Origin: Pempheris klunzingeri
Lineage: Eukaryota > Chordata > Actinopteri > Acropomatiformes > Pempheridae
Length of the DNA: 64,000 bases
NCBI RefSeq assembly: GCF_042242105.1
Contig: NC_092033.1
Span: 2,722,908 to 2,786,907 of the forward strand
Direction: 5' to 3'
The notes under the pieces are model-generated. The model ran no database searches, was not told the origin of the DNA, and was given only the letters and a program-made list of their open reading frames with translations. Below are positions 1 through 16,416 of the stretch, one piece after another (within the stretch, counting starts at the first letter, position 1; the number at the start of each line of letters is the position of its first letter). A program made the position numbers and the translations under genes.

Positions 1-1047
1 TTACGAACGCGCTCCTTCAGCTGCCGGTTCCTCCTCTCCGCCGCGGCCAGGCGCCCCTGCAGCTTGCGGCCTCGCTCCTCCTCCTCGAACAGCGCGGCCT
101 GCACCGAGGAGCACAGCAGCTGGGGAGCGAAGAAGAGGCGCAGTGAGTTAACACACAGGAAGGGTTGTTTTCTCAACAGGCAAACCAGACTGTTGTAAAC
201 CAGCAGCTGCCATCTTGTCAGCTGGTTGTGTAGTATAGGAGCTCTGCTGATGTGATTTTCCCAGCAGCCTCTCTGAGAAAATACAAAAAAACAAACCCCA
301 TCTTTTCTTTGATCTCCACAGAGGGTGTTATTCCTCCCTTGCTTGTGCTTTTTCTCCTCTGGAAGGCCCGACACACTCGGGCGCAGGGAGGATGGGGAGA
401 TAAAGTGGAGGTCGTGACCCTTGTCATCTACATTTATCCACCACCAGCAGCGCAGGAACACAAGCACACGCTGCACGCTGCGTTTGTGTGTCTGTGTAAC
501 ATAAATGTGTCGCCCCGTGGACCTCCCACGCCTCCCTGACGAAGTGAGAGTCACGTACTCTGATGTTTCAGGGGCCTTCATTTTCCAGCTCATTGGTGGA
601 GCAGAGCTGACCTCAGCAGGCAGGGTTAACGGGGTGAGGAGGAGGAGGAGGAAGAGGAGGAGGAGGAGGAACGCATGTGTGTGCTCACGTCTGACTGCAC
701 TTCGTTAAAGGGACTTAAAAACCTGGAAATATCTATAATCTCACTCCATGTTTTAAGCAGGCTAATTAATGCTAACAGACATAGCATGTTATGGGATACT
801 GGTTCTGGAGAGAGAGGTTGCATTTGTTTGAAGCTGTAACAAAAGTCTCAATGCCAGATGGATTTCTACAGAGATACAGGGGAGATCTTTTTGTAATTTG
901 GGTGAACTGACCCTTTAAAGGAAGTCCTTTTATTATTTATCCAAACAAAAAGTCAAATCTAGCTTACATAACACTGGTACTCTTCTTCTTTTTTGTTTTT
1001 TAACAGTTTGAACCCTTTCTCATGCTCATAGGAAGGCTCTCAGTGGG

Positions 1048-1106
<59 letters not shown>

Positions 1107-2242
1107 CACACCACCTGTCAAAACATCCGGGTGTTACCTGCCTGCTGTTAGGCATCATCTGTACAAACAGTATTTAGAGGACATATAAAGACACACACAT
1201 GTACAAAATGTCCTCAAATTCAAGAGTACTAATATTTGAACACAGGAAGATTAAAGCTGCACTATATAAATGTCAAAGGGGTCGCTTGTTATCATCTGTG
1301 GTGCGTTTAAGTTCAGGGTTAGAGGTCAAGGTTTCTTTGGTTTCCCGCGTTCTGGCAAATATCTGGAAAAATGTCCCAATTTTCACCACATTTAAAAGAA
1401 TAAATATAAAATATTTTATCATATTTTTTTCTTTTCAGCTTATAAACAATGAGCTAGTGGCTCTTCCTGACAGTATGCTAACATTTAGCTAACCCCAATG
1501 GTCCGCGCAGAAGCATTTACATCTGCATGAAGGAACAGGACACTTAATATATATGAAAATATGGCCACCCTAAATTTAAATGCATTAAAAAGTTCTGATA
1601 AACCTGCTGTAGCTGCACCAAACAGCTGACGGACACAGTTAGCGACTAGCGGGCAAACAATTAGCATTTAGCCGCTAAAGAGGCAGAGAAAAATGTGACC
1701 AAGAACATTTATTATTGAAGCTTTCAGCGACTGCATGTATGTTTAAAAGTGTTTAAACAGCCAATAAGTGGAAATTACATTCAATTTGAACAAACACGTT
1801 CAGTTCTGCTCAAATATGAACTAAACGTCAGTCAGTCGTCGTCTCACACACATTAGTGTCTTTGTAGATTCACTGTTGATGCCTCTACTGACAGCTTCTT
1901 TTTCTTTGTGTGTGTGTTTGTACAGCTTTCTCTGTCTGAACCTGTTTGAGTTTCAGACATTTCACTTTCTGAAAGACCTTCAAAGGCCCGTTTGAGGGTT
2001 CAGAACTGGTTCTAGGGTTCAGGTAAGGTTGGGGAGGGTCCTCACAAGTGCAAGAGTACAAGTGTGTGTCTGTGTGTGTGTGTGTATGAGTGTGAGTGTG
2101 TGTGTGTGTGTGTGTGCATAGGGATGGTCGGTTAGGAAACAGAGACAATAACAAAGAAAGAGAGCGAGAGATGAGGAGATAGAAAGGACAAAAGGGAGGT
2201 AGAGAGACAAAGACAAACAAAGACGAGACGGAGAAAGTTAGA

Positions 2243-2282
<40 letters not shown>

Positions 2283-5200
2283 CATCCTGAGCTTTAACTA
2301 CCACGTTTCCTCCTTTTATGCCTCTGAGCGTCCACATAAAATGTTAATGAGAGCCAGAAAACTTGTTAAAGGTGTTTACATGACAGTTACAACTGGCGTG
2401 TTCCCTCGCTGGGGTTGTAACCAAATCATTAGAGTGCATGTAAACATAGAAATGTGCTGATTAAGAAGTATTTGGGGAATGTGGCTCTCTATCTCACTGA
2501 GGCCTGTGAAGAGAAAACCTGGAAAAAAAAGTCATAGGATATCTTTCAGGGGAAAAAAAGTAATTAAAATATGTATTGAGTAGATGATAAGTGGGCTTAC
2601 AGCGGTCTCTACCTCCTGCTCCGCCGATAAGAGGAGCCTCAAACAAAAGCTAATTGAAGGTTCTGGCAGGAAAATGGAGGAAGTCTCTTGTCTGTCCTTC
2701 TGGAGGGGCGTCTGGTTCCCACGAGGCTGAAACCAGAAACAAACCTCCTCCCGACTCCAGTTTTAGGGATGTTTTGTGTTTAAACTGAAGGATGTGTGGG
2801 AAGCTCAAAGCACGGAGAGAGAGAAACACTTTCCTGACAGTGAAATCAGAAATGGGATCATCTTTTTCGTTTACAGCCCAAGAAAAGCAGAGAGTTTGTT
2901 TTTCTTCTGTTGCTTCAAAACTTCCAGAAGATAAAAAGCAGGGAACATGAAGAGATTAGGAGGAAGAAGGAAGGTCCTCCTCCATAAATTCCCGCAGCAA
3001 AACACCTGTTTTGTCCCGCCTTGCCTGAAGCGTGCAGCCCCGACATGCGAGTGCTCGTCCTGTAAATGAGCGGTGTCTTTAACCCCTCCCTCGCTGACCT
3101 TTGACCGCGAGGCCGGACCCTGCAGGTCGAACCCGAAGAGAAACGAGAGCAGGAGACACCACACCACTGCACCTCCAATGATTTAGCTCTGCAGCTCTGA
3201 CTGCAACGACAATACAAAACCCCCAAAAACCCATAAATCAGTCTCTCCTGCAGACGGTCAGTCAGGATCAAGGTGCAACATCCTGACTGTCGATGCAAAT
3301 GTGGTGATAAATTTAGTGATAAATTGACTCTAATAAGTGTCACTGTATTGATTTTTCATTTATTGTACTAATGTCAACGATGCAGCTGCTGTGTGTCGTT
3401 AGATCGATGCTACTTTTTAAAATTTTTAGATACAAACCTGAGTTGTTTTCACATCTTTTGGGTCAAGTCTGAGTGAAGTTAATGGATTGAGTCGATGAAG
3501 TTGCTCGGGACAAACCGAATTCAGGTCTCAAGTCCTTTAAGATAAGTGAAGTCAAAATTAATTTGACACAAGTTCAAGACGCCGAGTTTCAAGTCAGTGG
3601 AGACGAATGGAGCTCGAGAAATTCCAGTTATATTCAAGGAGGAGGAGTGAAGTCAAAATTCATCCATAACGATTAAAGTCTCAAGTCAACGGAAGTCCAG
3701 CAGGGAATAACAAGTCAGCTGTACGTCTTTCAGGTCTCTAAATACTGACCACTGTATTAAAGGTGCCATATTATATTATTTGTAAAGTTCCTACTAGAGC
3801 AGATGTACATGGTTTAATGTTCAAAAACAGATTATTTTGTCTTTTCTGATAGTTTGGCAGTCTATAGACACACTGGGACACATATTTATGTTGGAAAGAC
3901 TTTAAAAAGTGCATTGGCCCTTTAAGAAACATTTTCCTGTGTTGTTTGACAAAAGGTGCCTTTAAAGTACAGACCTGTTTGTCTGCCTGTTTTTGTGACT
4001 TACTTCAGTCTCAGTTCTGCAACAACTGAAGCAGATGCTGTAAATCTGAAGTTACCATGGTGACACTTCCATGGTGGCATCCAATCAGCCGCTCGCGTAT
4101 CCTTTCAAGACTCGTGCGGCTCCACCTTCTTGTCCCGTCTTGTCTGAAGTGTGACCTGCTCCGCTCACTCGGAGGAGGTGTGATTAGAAAAGCCTCTCTC
4201 TCTCTCTCTGCCTCTGCTGACAGGGCTCGGCTTATCTCTGGTCCGGGGTCAGCGGGCTAAGTTGCTTCATACTGATGTGAATCGAAGCTGCAGACAGACA
4301 CGCTTTCAGACTGCTGCCTGCCAAAGTCGTGCAGCTCTGCTATTTGACCTCTGACCTCTGGACGGCCGGTGTGAGGAGCCGGGCGCACGGACCTCGACCA
4401 ATCAGCGAGCGCTTTGATCTTCTACTGGCTGATCTGATAACATGTGACCAATCACATGCTGGGAATCTATTAGGAGTTTAACAACGTGTGTGAGTGCTCT
4501 TCTATTCTTTTATCCCTGTGTGTGTGTGTGTGTGTGTGGCTCTGCACTGTGCCAGAGGGCAGTTAAACTGTGTTTCTACTGATCCTCAACACATTCCTGT
4601 CAGCAGCTCGGCTCAAGATTGGGTGTCCACACACACACACTTCCCACAGACACAATGTAAACTGTAACTAAAAAACATTAACCTGTCCCTGACCCCGACC
4701 TTTAACCTTCACCAAACTAATATTTGGACTCTTTAGTTTTGTCAGTAACAACAACATAGTTCAGAGAAACGTTGTTCTCCCAGTGGGGTCCATCAAAACT
4801 GTGCACACACACACACTGTTAGCACCCTGCTATTCATCTGGACTGTTAATCTGTTGTCTCCATGGTAACGAGGTGGCGCCAGAGTTTGTTTACATCCTCT
4901 GCAGCTCCTCTCCCAAAAAAATCTAGAAGATGGAGACATTTTTTTAACCTCGTTCCTCTCGAGAGGCTCTGTGGTGAGGCTGTGCCAAGAGGTTACCACG
5001 GCAACCAACTATCCCATCATGCCACACGGCAGCCCCCAGGGTTTAAGATTCTTGGTTTTAGTGTCTGACATTGAAAGGGAGACCGGACGCCCTACCCTGC
5101 TGTCCTCCTGGGTGTCCCACTCGGGGCTGAAGGTGTGGAAAGGCTGGCTCCCCTGGGTGCAGTTGGAGAACTGGAAGAGGCTGGAGAACGTGCGCCTGTT

Positions 5201-6130
5201 CTCGGACGTGTCGGGGAAGATGGCGTCCTGGAAGTTGACGCCGTGGGGCAGGATGTTGTAGTTCTCATCCATCCTGCAGGGGAGATAAACAGGAAAAGCT
5301 GACGTTCTGAGTTCACATCAACAAAATCAAATAGAGTTTTGCACGTTTTACAGCATTTCATAGGTGCAACAAGTGTAGTTCAACTCTGCAGGTAAACCCT
5401 TCCTTTGCAAAATAACTACTAGCAACAGCTTTCAGATCCATGCAATGAATAAAAAGAACTACATTTCCAGTCTCACTTAATGGAATTAGCTCAAACTTAT
5501 TTAAGTTCTGTTCAAACATCAGACTGTAGATCACAGTTTGCTCCACAAACAACCTGACAAAGGACAACAGAGCTGAGGAGTTATTAGGGTATTTAAAGTT
5601 GTTTTTTTTGCTAAATGCATGCTTCTGTCTGGCAGCACGTTTTATGGGAGGCTGTCTGGCTGTAATGGCAACAATAAATCGTACTTCTAGAGTCCAAATG
5701 TCTGCTGGAAGCGTCCAGGCCCCGCAGCTCACCTGAGGAAGAAGAAGTAGGAGTAGTTCTCCATCACGGTGTGGGACTGGCAGGACAGGTAGCCCAGTCC
5801 GGTCAGGTTGAGCCTGGATCCGGAGGGCACCTCCAGCATGCTGCCCCAGGCCTGGTCGCACAGCAGCTCCACCTCCGCAGAGTACAGCAGCCCTTCCTCC
5901 GCGCCCTCGTACCCGTACCCGAACCCGAAGGACAGCGAGTTGTACAGGCTGCCCGTCCCGCCGCCCGCTGGCTCCCGGTGGATCGCCAGGACCCGAGCAT
6001 ACACGATTATCTCCGCCAACTCCGCCCGGCAGCCCTCACTCAGCGGCCGCCACTCGGAGGGGAGCTGGCACCCGTGCGTAAAAGTGTCCAAATGCGCAAA
6101 AACGGCGAGGAGCAGAGCGGCTGAAAACAT
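1..6130 (-). CDS. ccdc3: Coiled-coil domain-containing protein 3 (Favine), 3' end cut by window edge
   Basis: Coding exons on the minus strand are 6130-5733, 5273-5096 and 119-1 (incomplete). The phases join cleanly: AG|G makes the Arg after a YFFFL stretch, and exon 2 ends at Asp-Ser-Arg. The product starts with a hydrophobic signal peptide (MFSAALLLAVFAHLDTFTHG) followed by CQLPSEWRPLSEGCRAELAE, then cysteine-bearing globular segments with three N-glycosylation sequons (NLT, NYS, NCT). Exon 3 starts a basic, heptad-rich coiled coil (FEEEERGRKLQGRLAAAERR). These blocks agree closely with recalled vertebrate CCDC3, a secreted protein of fat and vessel cells. About 231 residues are visible; the human protein has about 270, so roughly the last 40 lie outside. 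An in-frame ATG at 6151 would add MILLSPR; I prefer 6130 because it gives a standard signal peptide. It is head-to-head with optn. Confidence 0.96.
1051..1104. repeat. (CA)27 microsatellite
   Basis: Uninterrupted CA dinucleotide tract inside ccdc3 intron 2. Confidence 0.97.
2061..2276. repeat. Facing (TG)n and (CA)n tracts
   Basis: An interrupted TG tract (about 2061-2116) is followed, after a purine-rich spacer, by a CA tract (2244-2276). The two tracts are complementary and could pair in single-stranded RNA or DNA. Confidence 0.9.
3455..3740. repeat. Degenerate CAAGTC-rich repeat
   Basis: The hexamer CAAGTC recurs at least five times within about 290 bp, mixed with variants such as GAAGTC, twice as part of GTGAAGTCAAAATT. 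This looks like a decayed tandem or mobile element; I cannot name its family. Confidence 0.5.
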
Positions 6131-7369
6131 CCTGGGGGATAAAAGGATCACAAACTTTCTGCAAGCCTGTAAAACCCCGTGATGAAGAAAAAATGTTTGT
6201 TTTATCTATTTAATAAAAAAATAACTTTTTGGAGGTCAAACACCAAAGTTGCTCACAAGTTAAATGAAAATGCGAACAAAAAAAAGAAGTTTAAAAGTTG
6301 AAAGGAGCTGTGATGGTTACCTGGACGCCACAGGATGCTCTGACCACAGTACTTTAGTCCATGCAGCTCACACTCAGGTCTCTTAACACTCCTAAAGTAA
6401 AGTAACCTGTTGCTGTGGCCCAGAGTCACCACCTCATCTGTCTGCTGGGGGAGCGACAAGCCTCACCAGAGCGCACTGGTGCTGCGTTCACGGACTTGAT
6501 GTGACGCTCCGACATTTGACATTTCCCTGTGAGCTGGTTGGTGCTCGTGTTGGATCATTTCAGACACATTGTAAAACAGATAGTACATCCATGGATTGTG
6601 ACATTCCTGCAAACTACATCAGTTAGATGTAGTATCCTTGTAGGCAGAGTCCAGGTCATTTAACTGCTTTGCATGCAGCACTAAAGGAATTTCCTTTTCT
6701 CCAATAGCGCATTTGAAAGCACCCCAAGAGGTCCAGCAAAGATAAAAACCAATCAGACCTGCAATTTTGCATTAAAGTGGTTTCTAATGTTGTAAAGCCT
6801 GTCCAGCAGAAGCCCTTCAGGAGGATCCTTGAGGAGGATCCATGTGAATAATGTGGATCAATTTCACAATTATACGTCCCTGATTGATGACAGCAGTATA
6901 AGATACGTTTAAGGATTATTAGATTTATTCTCCATCAGTTTCAGGAGCTGGATCTGATCTATGAGCTGCTTTTCCAGCTCGTGTGGATCTCTGCTTTGAC
7001 AACACTGCCACCTAAAGGACCCAGCATGTATCAATTATTCTTTTTATATAATAGATTATGTGAATTAATCCAATAAATGCCATAATAGTGTATATTTGCC
7101 TGAATGGGGCCACGCTGGTAGACTTATTATAGCTTATTAATATTCCGTAATGGCCTTGGTGTGTTTTTATGAAGTAATAAATCCAAATATTACATCATTA
7201 ATTATATTTTATTCATATTTTCCAGGAGCTGTGGCTGTAACATGACTCTGTGGGTGTGTTAGGGAATCTCCCAGTTTTCCCCTTTCCCCGTTTTCAGACA
7301 GCAAGGTGACTCCTGGAGGGAATTCCCGCTGACTCCGCCCCTCCCTCCCTCACACTTCCGCCTCCCGCC

Positions 7370-7520
7370 GATGCGTAAAACATGCGGATGGAGCCAACGT
7401 GGCTCCGCGGCTCTGCACATGCGCAACTGCGGGGCATTCGCAGATCTGCGCCCTGCTCTGTGACGTCACTTCAAGGAAACGAAAACCTCCCGTAAAAATC
7501 AGAGCTGCGTCGACCGGAAG
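7370..7520 (+). promoter_or_regulatory. CpG-rich promoter-like segment with CRE and ISRE-like sites
   Basis: The perfect CRE palindrome TGACGTCA is at 7461-7468, GAAACGAAAA (an IRF/ISRE-like core) is at 7476-7485, an NRF1-like CATGCGCA lies upstream, and an ETS-like CCGGAAG follows at about 7514. It could be a distal optn promoter or enhancer, or serve both divergent genes. Mammalian OPTN is known to be induced by cytokines; the link here is inference. Confidence 0.4.
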
Positions 7521-7611
7521 TTGGACAAGCGAGCCTTCAAAATTAAAGCTTTTATACTAAATAAACTGGTCTTAATGGAATTGCAATATAATATCAGAAT
7601 ATACAAGAATA

Positions 7612-7938
7612 TTAAAGGTAATTTCAGGCTCAGATTGTAATTCCCTACAGAGATAGACCTGTAAAATCCTGTTTTTTTTTAACCAGATGCAGCTGCTATA
7701 TTGCTCTCTTCATAGTCACCAGACTCCATTGACAAAAATAATGATTTTACATACAGGAGTTGCTGATCTACTGTGCTTTACTTTACTAATTTGTTTACAT
7801 TATTGCATGTTACACAAATACTGTGTTGGATCAGAACTAACCCTTTAAAACACCAAAGTCACACAATAACATAAACTAACTAATCGAGACCAGCAACTCC
7901 TGTGTAAAATTAGTGTTTTTGTCAATGGAGTCTGGTGC
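7612..7938. repeat. Foldback (MITE-like) element, copy 1
   Basis: CCAGACTCCATTGACAAAAA-type sequence near 7719 recurs as its inverse (GTCAATGGAGTCTGG) near 7921, with the internal sequence also roughly mirrored. It begins with a CCCTACAGAGATAGACCTGT block found in the sister copies. Confidence 0.85.
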
Positions 7939-8159
7939 CTTTGCCCTTAAAAAGTGTCCCTTGACTGCATAGTTTTTTTTTTTTTTTATCATAGGTTGGT
8001 ATCTTTACAGGACGCTTTTCTTCTAGAAAGACTTTCTAATTATAAAAATATTATTAGGTTAAAAAATCCACAGATATTATATGTGGTTTTATTTTGAAAA
8101 TCCCCACCGGAAGCCCCCTGCTCCTTTACGTTAATTGACGTAGATACAAACCAGAAGCA

Positions 8160-8261
8160 GCATAATATCGCTGACCGTCGCTCTCCAACGTCTCTCCGAG
8201 TGTTTCTATGCATTTTTAGAGCGAACATCCGGATTATTTTTACCTCTGGAGTCGACAGCAG
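8160..8261 (+). other. optn: Probable non-coding first exon of optn
   Basis: The segment ends in a strong donor (CAG|GTGAGT, intron from 8262). The coding exon of optn at 9688 begins after a good acceptor (CTCTCAG), so an upstream exon must exist. The 5' boundary is not determined; transcript data would be needed to confirm this is the exon used. Confidence 0.4.
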
Positions 8262-8616
8262 GTGAGTTAAACCCTTTAAACCGGTTTAACTTCGGATGTG
8301 ACGCAGTTTGGCTCGGGTTGAACCACATCCGTGCGGGTTGAGTTACTGCTAACTTTTCAAGAGAGTCGCACATCGGGCAGGACGGGCCCACCTGAGGAAA
8401 GTGAAACTAAAATCAAAGACTTTGTGATGTTTATCCACAGCTGTGTTGTTGAAGGTTTGGCCCTAAAGTAGGATTTATCCCTCCTGAGTTAACCCGAGTT
8501 AACCCGAGTCACAGTTTAAAGCTGCTGAGTGAGTGCAGCCCTCTGCTCTGTGTTATTGTCATGTAATTTAATTATCATGTGACCTGCTGATGGGATAGTT
8601 CCGCTGCTGCATGCTT

Positions 8617-8639
8617 CATCACTGAGTCACTCAGTGATG
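8617..8639. promoter_or_regulatory. 23-bp perfect palindrome with AP-1 core
   Basis: Eleven-base arms CATCACTGAGT and ACTCAGTGATG surround a central C. The centre contains TGAGTCA (8623-8629), the AP-1 consensus. It lies about 360 bp into the likely optn intron 1. Function is inferred from the motif only. Confidence 0.4.
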
Positions 8640-8839
8640 TCAATACGGGGCTTTTTCTTTATTTTACAGGCAACAAAACACACAAGGAAAGACAATAGAG
8701 ATTTAATTCAGGGTATTAATGTTGTGTGGTGATGTTAGAATTACCCATAACATGAGAAAACAGGCAATATGATTCATCCCTAAAGTCTGGAGCAGCTTTT
8801 TATTATTAGTCTAAAATATTCTTATCAATCGAATAAGAA

Positions 8840-9180
8840 AAAGTGAAGTGGGGGTGTCACACTGCTCAGAAAGCTGGAAAAGAGGCTTCAGTTCAAGAGG
8901 ATCAATCTGGTCGTGGAGCTGCTCTTTACCCTTGCAGGGTTGTTGGAGGGGTCATGGGAGTTCAATAATCCAGTCTACATATGTGTAGTGGACTGGGCGC
9001 CTCCCTTTGGAGGTTTTTCCAGACACATCCCACCAGGAGGAGACCGCCAGGGGCAGACCCAGACCTCACTGGAGGGATTATATATCTCATCTGGCCTGGG
9101 AACGCCTCAGATCCCCCAGGAGGAGGACGTCTGTTACCACCGTGACCCGACCCCAGATTATGGATGAATGAAGTGAAGCA
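8840..9180 (+). mobile_element. Decayed LINE (non-LTR retrotransposon) fragment
   Basis: Parts resemble the conserved 3' coding end of common fish LINEs: a remnant around AGTCTACATATGTG from the reverse transcriptase region, then a stretch reading like the usual HPPGG and CLGTPQIP-type C-terminal end, and a closing ATGGATGAATG tail. Frameshifts and a large internal deletion make it inactive. The exact clade (Rex/RTE-like) is uncertain. Confidence 0.65.
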
Positions 9181-9315
9181 TTCATGGTGCAGAAAAGACG
9201 CTGTGGTGGATGTATGTCGTTGCACTGTGTTGCACAGGAGAAAAACAAATGAGTAATGACAAAGTGCAGCTAGCGGCTGTGATACTGTCATAGTTTGAGT
9301 TGTTAAACAGTCAGT

Positions 9316-9590
9316 GAAAGGCACCAAACTCCATTGACAAAAGTAGTAATTTTGGACATGAGTTGCTGGTCTCCTGTTGTCTCAGTCAGACAGTTTGTTT
9401 GTTTTATTGTGTGACTTAAGTTAGATTGTTATTCAAAGTGCAGGAAAGGATCCCTACAGAGGTAGACCTGTAAGAGTGAAAGATCCTTTTGGTGTAAAAA
9501 GAAATAACGGTTATGTAAAACACCTTTTTTAAAGCCACCAGACTCCATTGACAAAAACAGTAATTTTACCAAGCAGAAAACTGGCTCTAA
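9316..9590. repeat. Foldback (MITE-like) element, copy 2, rearranged
   Basis: Two direct-orientation copies of the CCA(G/A)ACTCCATTGACAAAA block (about 9325 and 9537) enclose the GGATCCCTACAGAGGTAGACC block. The mirrored half is missing, so this is a partly deleted or duplicated copy. It ends about 100 bp before the first coding exon of optn. Confidence 0.75.
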
Positions 9591-9691
9591 TAGTCCAGCG
9601 CTGCTTCAATTAGTCGGCTTGTTTGTCTTAGCCAGACTCGTACCTCCGTGTCTACAGCTGTGTGTCTTCCTGTCTCTTCCCTCTCAGCGTC

Positions 9692-14319
<4,628 letters not shown>

Positions 14320-14601
14320 ACCTCCATCATCACGAGCATCCGCCAAGACGTTATACGCGCCTACATTAGCACCTTAATCTGAGTCTTCCTCTGCTTTTAC
14401 CTGCACCTCCGCTCCGATCCCTGAGACGACTCTTCACATTTCCACAGTAAACACAGAAAAACTTAACAAAACACTCTGCTTTAGGTAGAGTTTAAGTAGC
14501 TGGATTTCAAAACTGTTCTGAGGGTTCTTACACAGTAGATGGAAGTCAGAAACGAGTGGGTCCTCACTAGTTTAAGTTTAAAACTGTGTGTGAAGATTTG
14601 A

Positions 14602-14607
14602 AATAAA
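14602..14607 (+). terminator. optn: Candidate optn poly(A) signal (proximal)
   Basis: AATAAA about 280 bp after the optn stop codon. Confidence 0.45.
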
Positions 14608-15074
14608 ACAGGAAAAGAAAATGACGCATCTCGCAGGTTTTGGGGCCTTGTCATCTGGCACATAGTCTGGTTGTTGCTGTGATGCCTGAGAATTCATGTG
14701 CACATGAAATAAGTTCAACCTTAACAAGCTGCAGTAGTCTACCAAATCTTCAAAGATTTCTCTTTAGGAGGTTTCTCATCAAATATTCTATATTTTTAGC
14801 TTTGAAACTACGTTTTAGCTCATATTTGGGTTGTTGGTGTTGGCGGGAAAAGGAGCATGCACCATGTAGGCACTTTAATAAGAAGATATATATTTTATTT
14901 TGACGCTGCAGATGATACCTGATAATTAGAACTTAATATATTTAACTTGTTGATCAACCTGTCACTGTAGGCAGCAGCCTTTTTGAGTGTACGTGCAGCA
15001 GGCTCCAACATCCTGCTGATTCTGTGGTCTGTAGTTTATAAAGGCCTTCTGATTCCCTGTTGTAACTCTGTGAA

Positions 15075-15080
15075 AATAAA
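15075..15080 (+). terminator. optn: Candidate optn poly(A) signal (distal)
   Basis: AATAAA followed by a GT-rich stretch (GTCTGTCTG), a classical downstream element. Either this or the proximal signal could be used. Confidence 0.45.
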
Positions 15081-16416
15081 GTGATCTGCCCATGTCTGTC
15101 TGCTCCCACTCATGTTTTGACTGAAGCTGTATTAACCTTTTAACCCTGAGCACAGTCTTCCAGGCACTTCCTGCTCGCTCAGCCTTCACATGTGTAAGGC
15201 TACATGTCATTAAAGGCCTAAAACGGTAACGTTGAGGTCTGTAAGCTTAAGTGAGGAAAAGCTACGTTTACAGGAGGCGACTACAAAAGAAGGTTTACCT
15301 GCGAGCTAAAAAAAGTAGGGCAAAAAAAAACAGGGTTTTCGCCGGGGCCAGTCTTGTAAACACACCTTTTAGGCTCCCGTGTCGCCTGTGGATAAATATT
15401 ACAACAAAATCAATATCAACAGAAGTTTATATTGCTAAATATAAATATATCTCACAAAGTGATTTAAATTTTAGGAGCCTACTCAGTGTATTTGTGTCGA
15501 AAAGCCATTTTACAATGCGGTAATATTTCTTTTTTAGTTAGGCATATCGTTGGACACCTACCTAAACTTTGACAACACAGCGGGGTCCTTCATTTAGCGC
15601 CAGTTTAGATTTTCTCCCTCGCTCTGAGGGCTGTTGTTAAGGTTAGAAGACGGGTCAGACTTGTCGTTTTTATTAAATATAAGCTGTCTTTTCAGCACAG
15701 CTGCAGCTACTGCTGATTATAATAATAATCGATAATATATCGACAGGTTGGACGTAGTTGTAAAAGCCGTTAACGTTTAATTAGCACTAGCAAAAGGCAC
15801 AAAGCTGTCCGAGGTAAGCTGATGTCTCATCATCTTTAAAGTCAAATGATTAAACAAACATGTATTATTTTAAATATCTGATTAACTTGAATATTCACAG
15901 AAGAAAGGCTTTATTCATCACATGTTTATGACTCCTGTTAAATGCTGAACTGTAAGTTTCTGCCAGTTTAAATGGGCCCACTAGTGATCTTAAGGTGAGA
16001 CTTAAATTATGCTCAATATATTAAAGTATTAGACTGTTTTGTACAGAGTAATGTAGTGTAATACTTCTTGGATGAAATAAACTGTCTTTAATCTATAATA
16101 TTATGCAAGATTTAATAGAAATTAGGGAATTTTGGTGATTGTGGCAACAGAAAAGGGAGAAGAGATATAGACGGCATTTGTTGTTGGTAATCTGACCATG
16201 AAATATTAAAGAAATTAAGATTCCTTAAGTGTACATCAATAGACTGTAGTTTTCCAAAGAGAAAGCAGCCCAGGCATGCAAAGCCTAGCCTTATTTCTTC
16301 TTTAAATCTACAGTTCAGTTCATTATAGGAGCTGCCAAATGAGTCTGTCCTTCACTCCACACGATAATATAAGTGTCTGCCCTCTCTTGTAGGTCAACAG
16401 CACCGCCGGCTCTGCG

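Larger units (their letters stand above)
121..5095. other. ccdc3 intron 2 (about 5 kb), no gene seen
   Basis: This intron separates the last two ccdc3 exons. It holds a GGA-rich tract (about 635-671), a (CA)27 tract, paired TG and CA tracts at 2061-2276, and a degenerate CAAGTC-rich stretch near 3455-3740. The open frames on both strands are short and lack family signatures. Confidence 0.8.
6131..8160. other. Divergent ccdc3/optn spacer with promoter-like DNA
   Basis: About 2 kb between the ccdc3 start (minus) and the likely first optn exon (plus). It contains a CpG-rich stretch at about 7330-7520 with a perfect CRE and an interferon-response-like motif, and a foldback element at 7612-7938. 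No coding frame looks real. Confidence 0.6.
14320..16392. other. optn 3'UTR and mcm10 promoter interval
   Basis: The left part should be optn 3'UTR. The right part must contain the mcm10 start: a TTTAGCGCC motif (about 15593-15601) resembles an E2F site, and GAG|GTAAGC at 15813/15814 could be the donor of an mcm10 leader exon. No other coding sequence was recognised. Confidence 0.5.

Noticed and set aside
1885-2337. 150-residue open frame with Cys-Val and Thr-His runs
   Set aside because: The frame is kept open by TG/CA dinucleotide repeats; there is no domain and no splice context. The same applies to frames at 11746-12054, 41048-41412, 41934-42404, 45217-45429 and 48081-48335.
5771-6182. 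Plus-strand open frames opposite ccdc3 exon 1
   Set aside because: They are mirror frames of a GC-rich exon whose minus-strand product is the recognisable protein.
8913-9167. 84-residue plus-strand frame with a Gly/Pro-rich product
   Set aside because: It matches a LINE 3' relic rather than a host gene; frame breaks and missing catalytic parts show decay.
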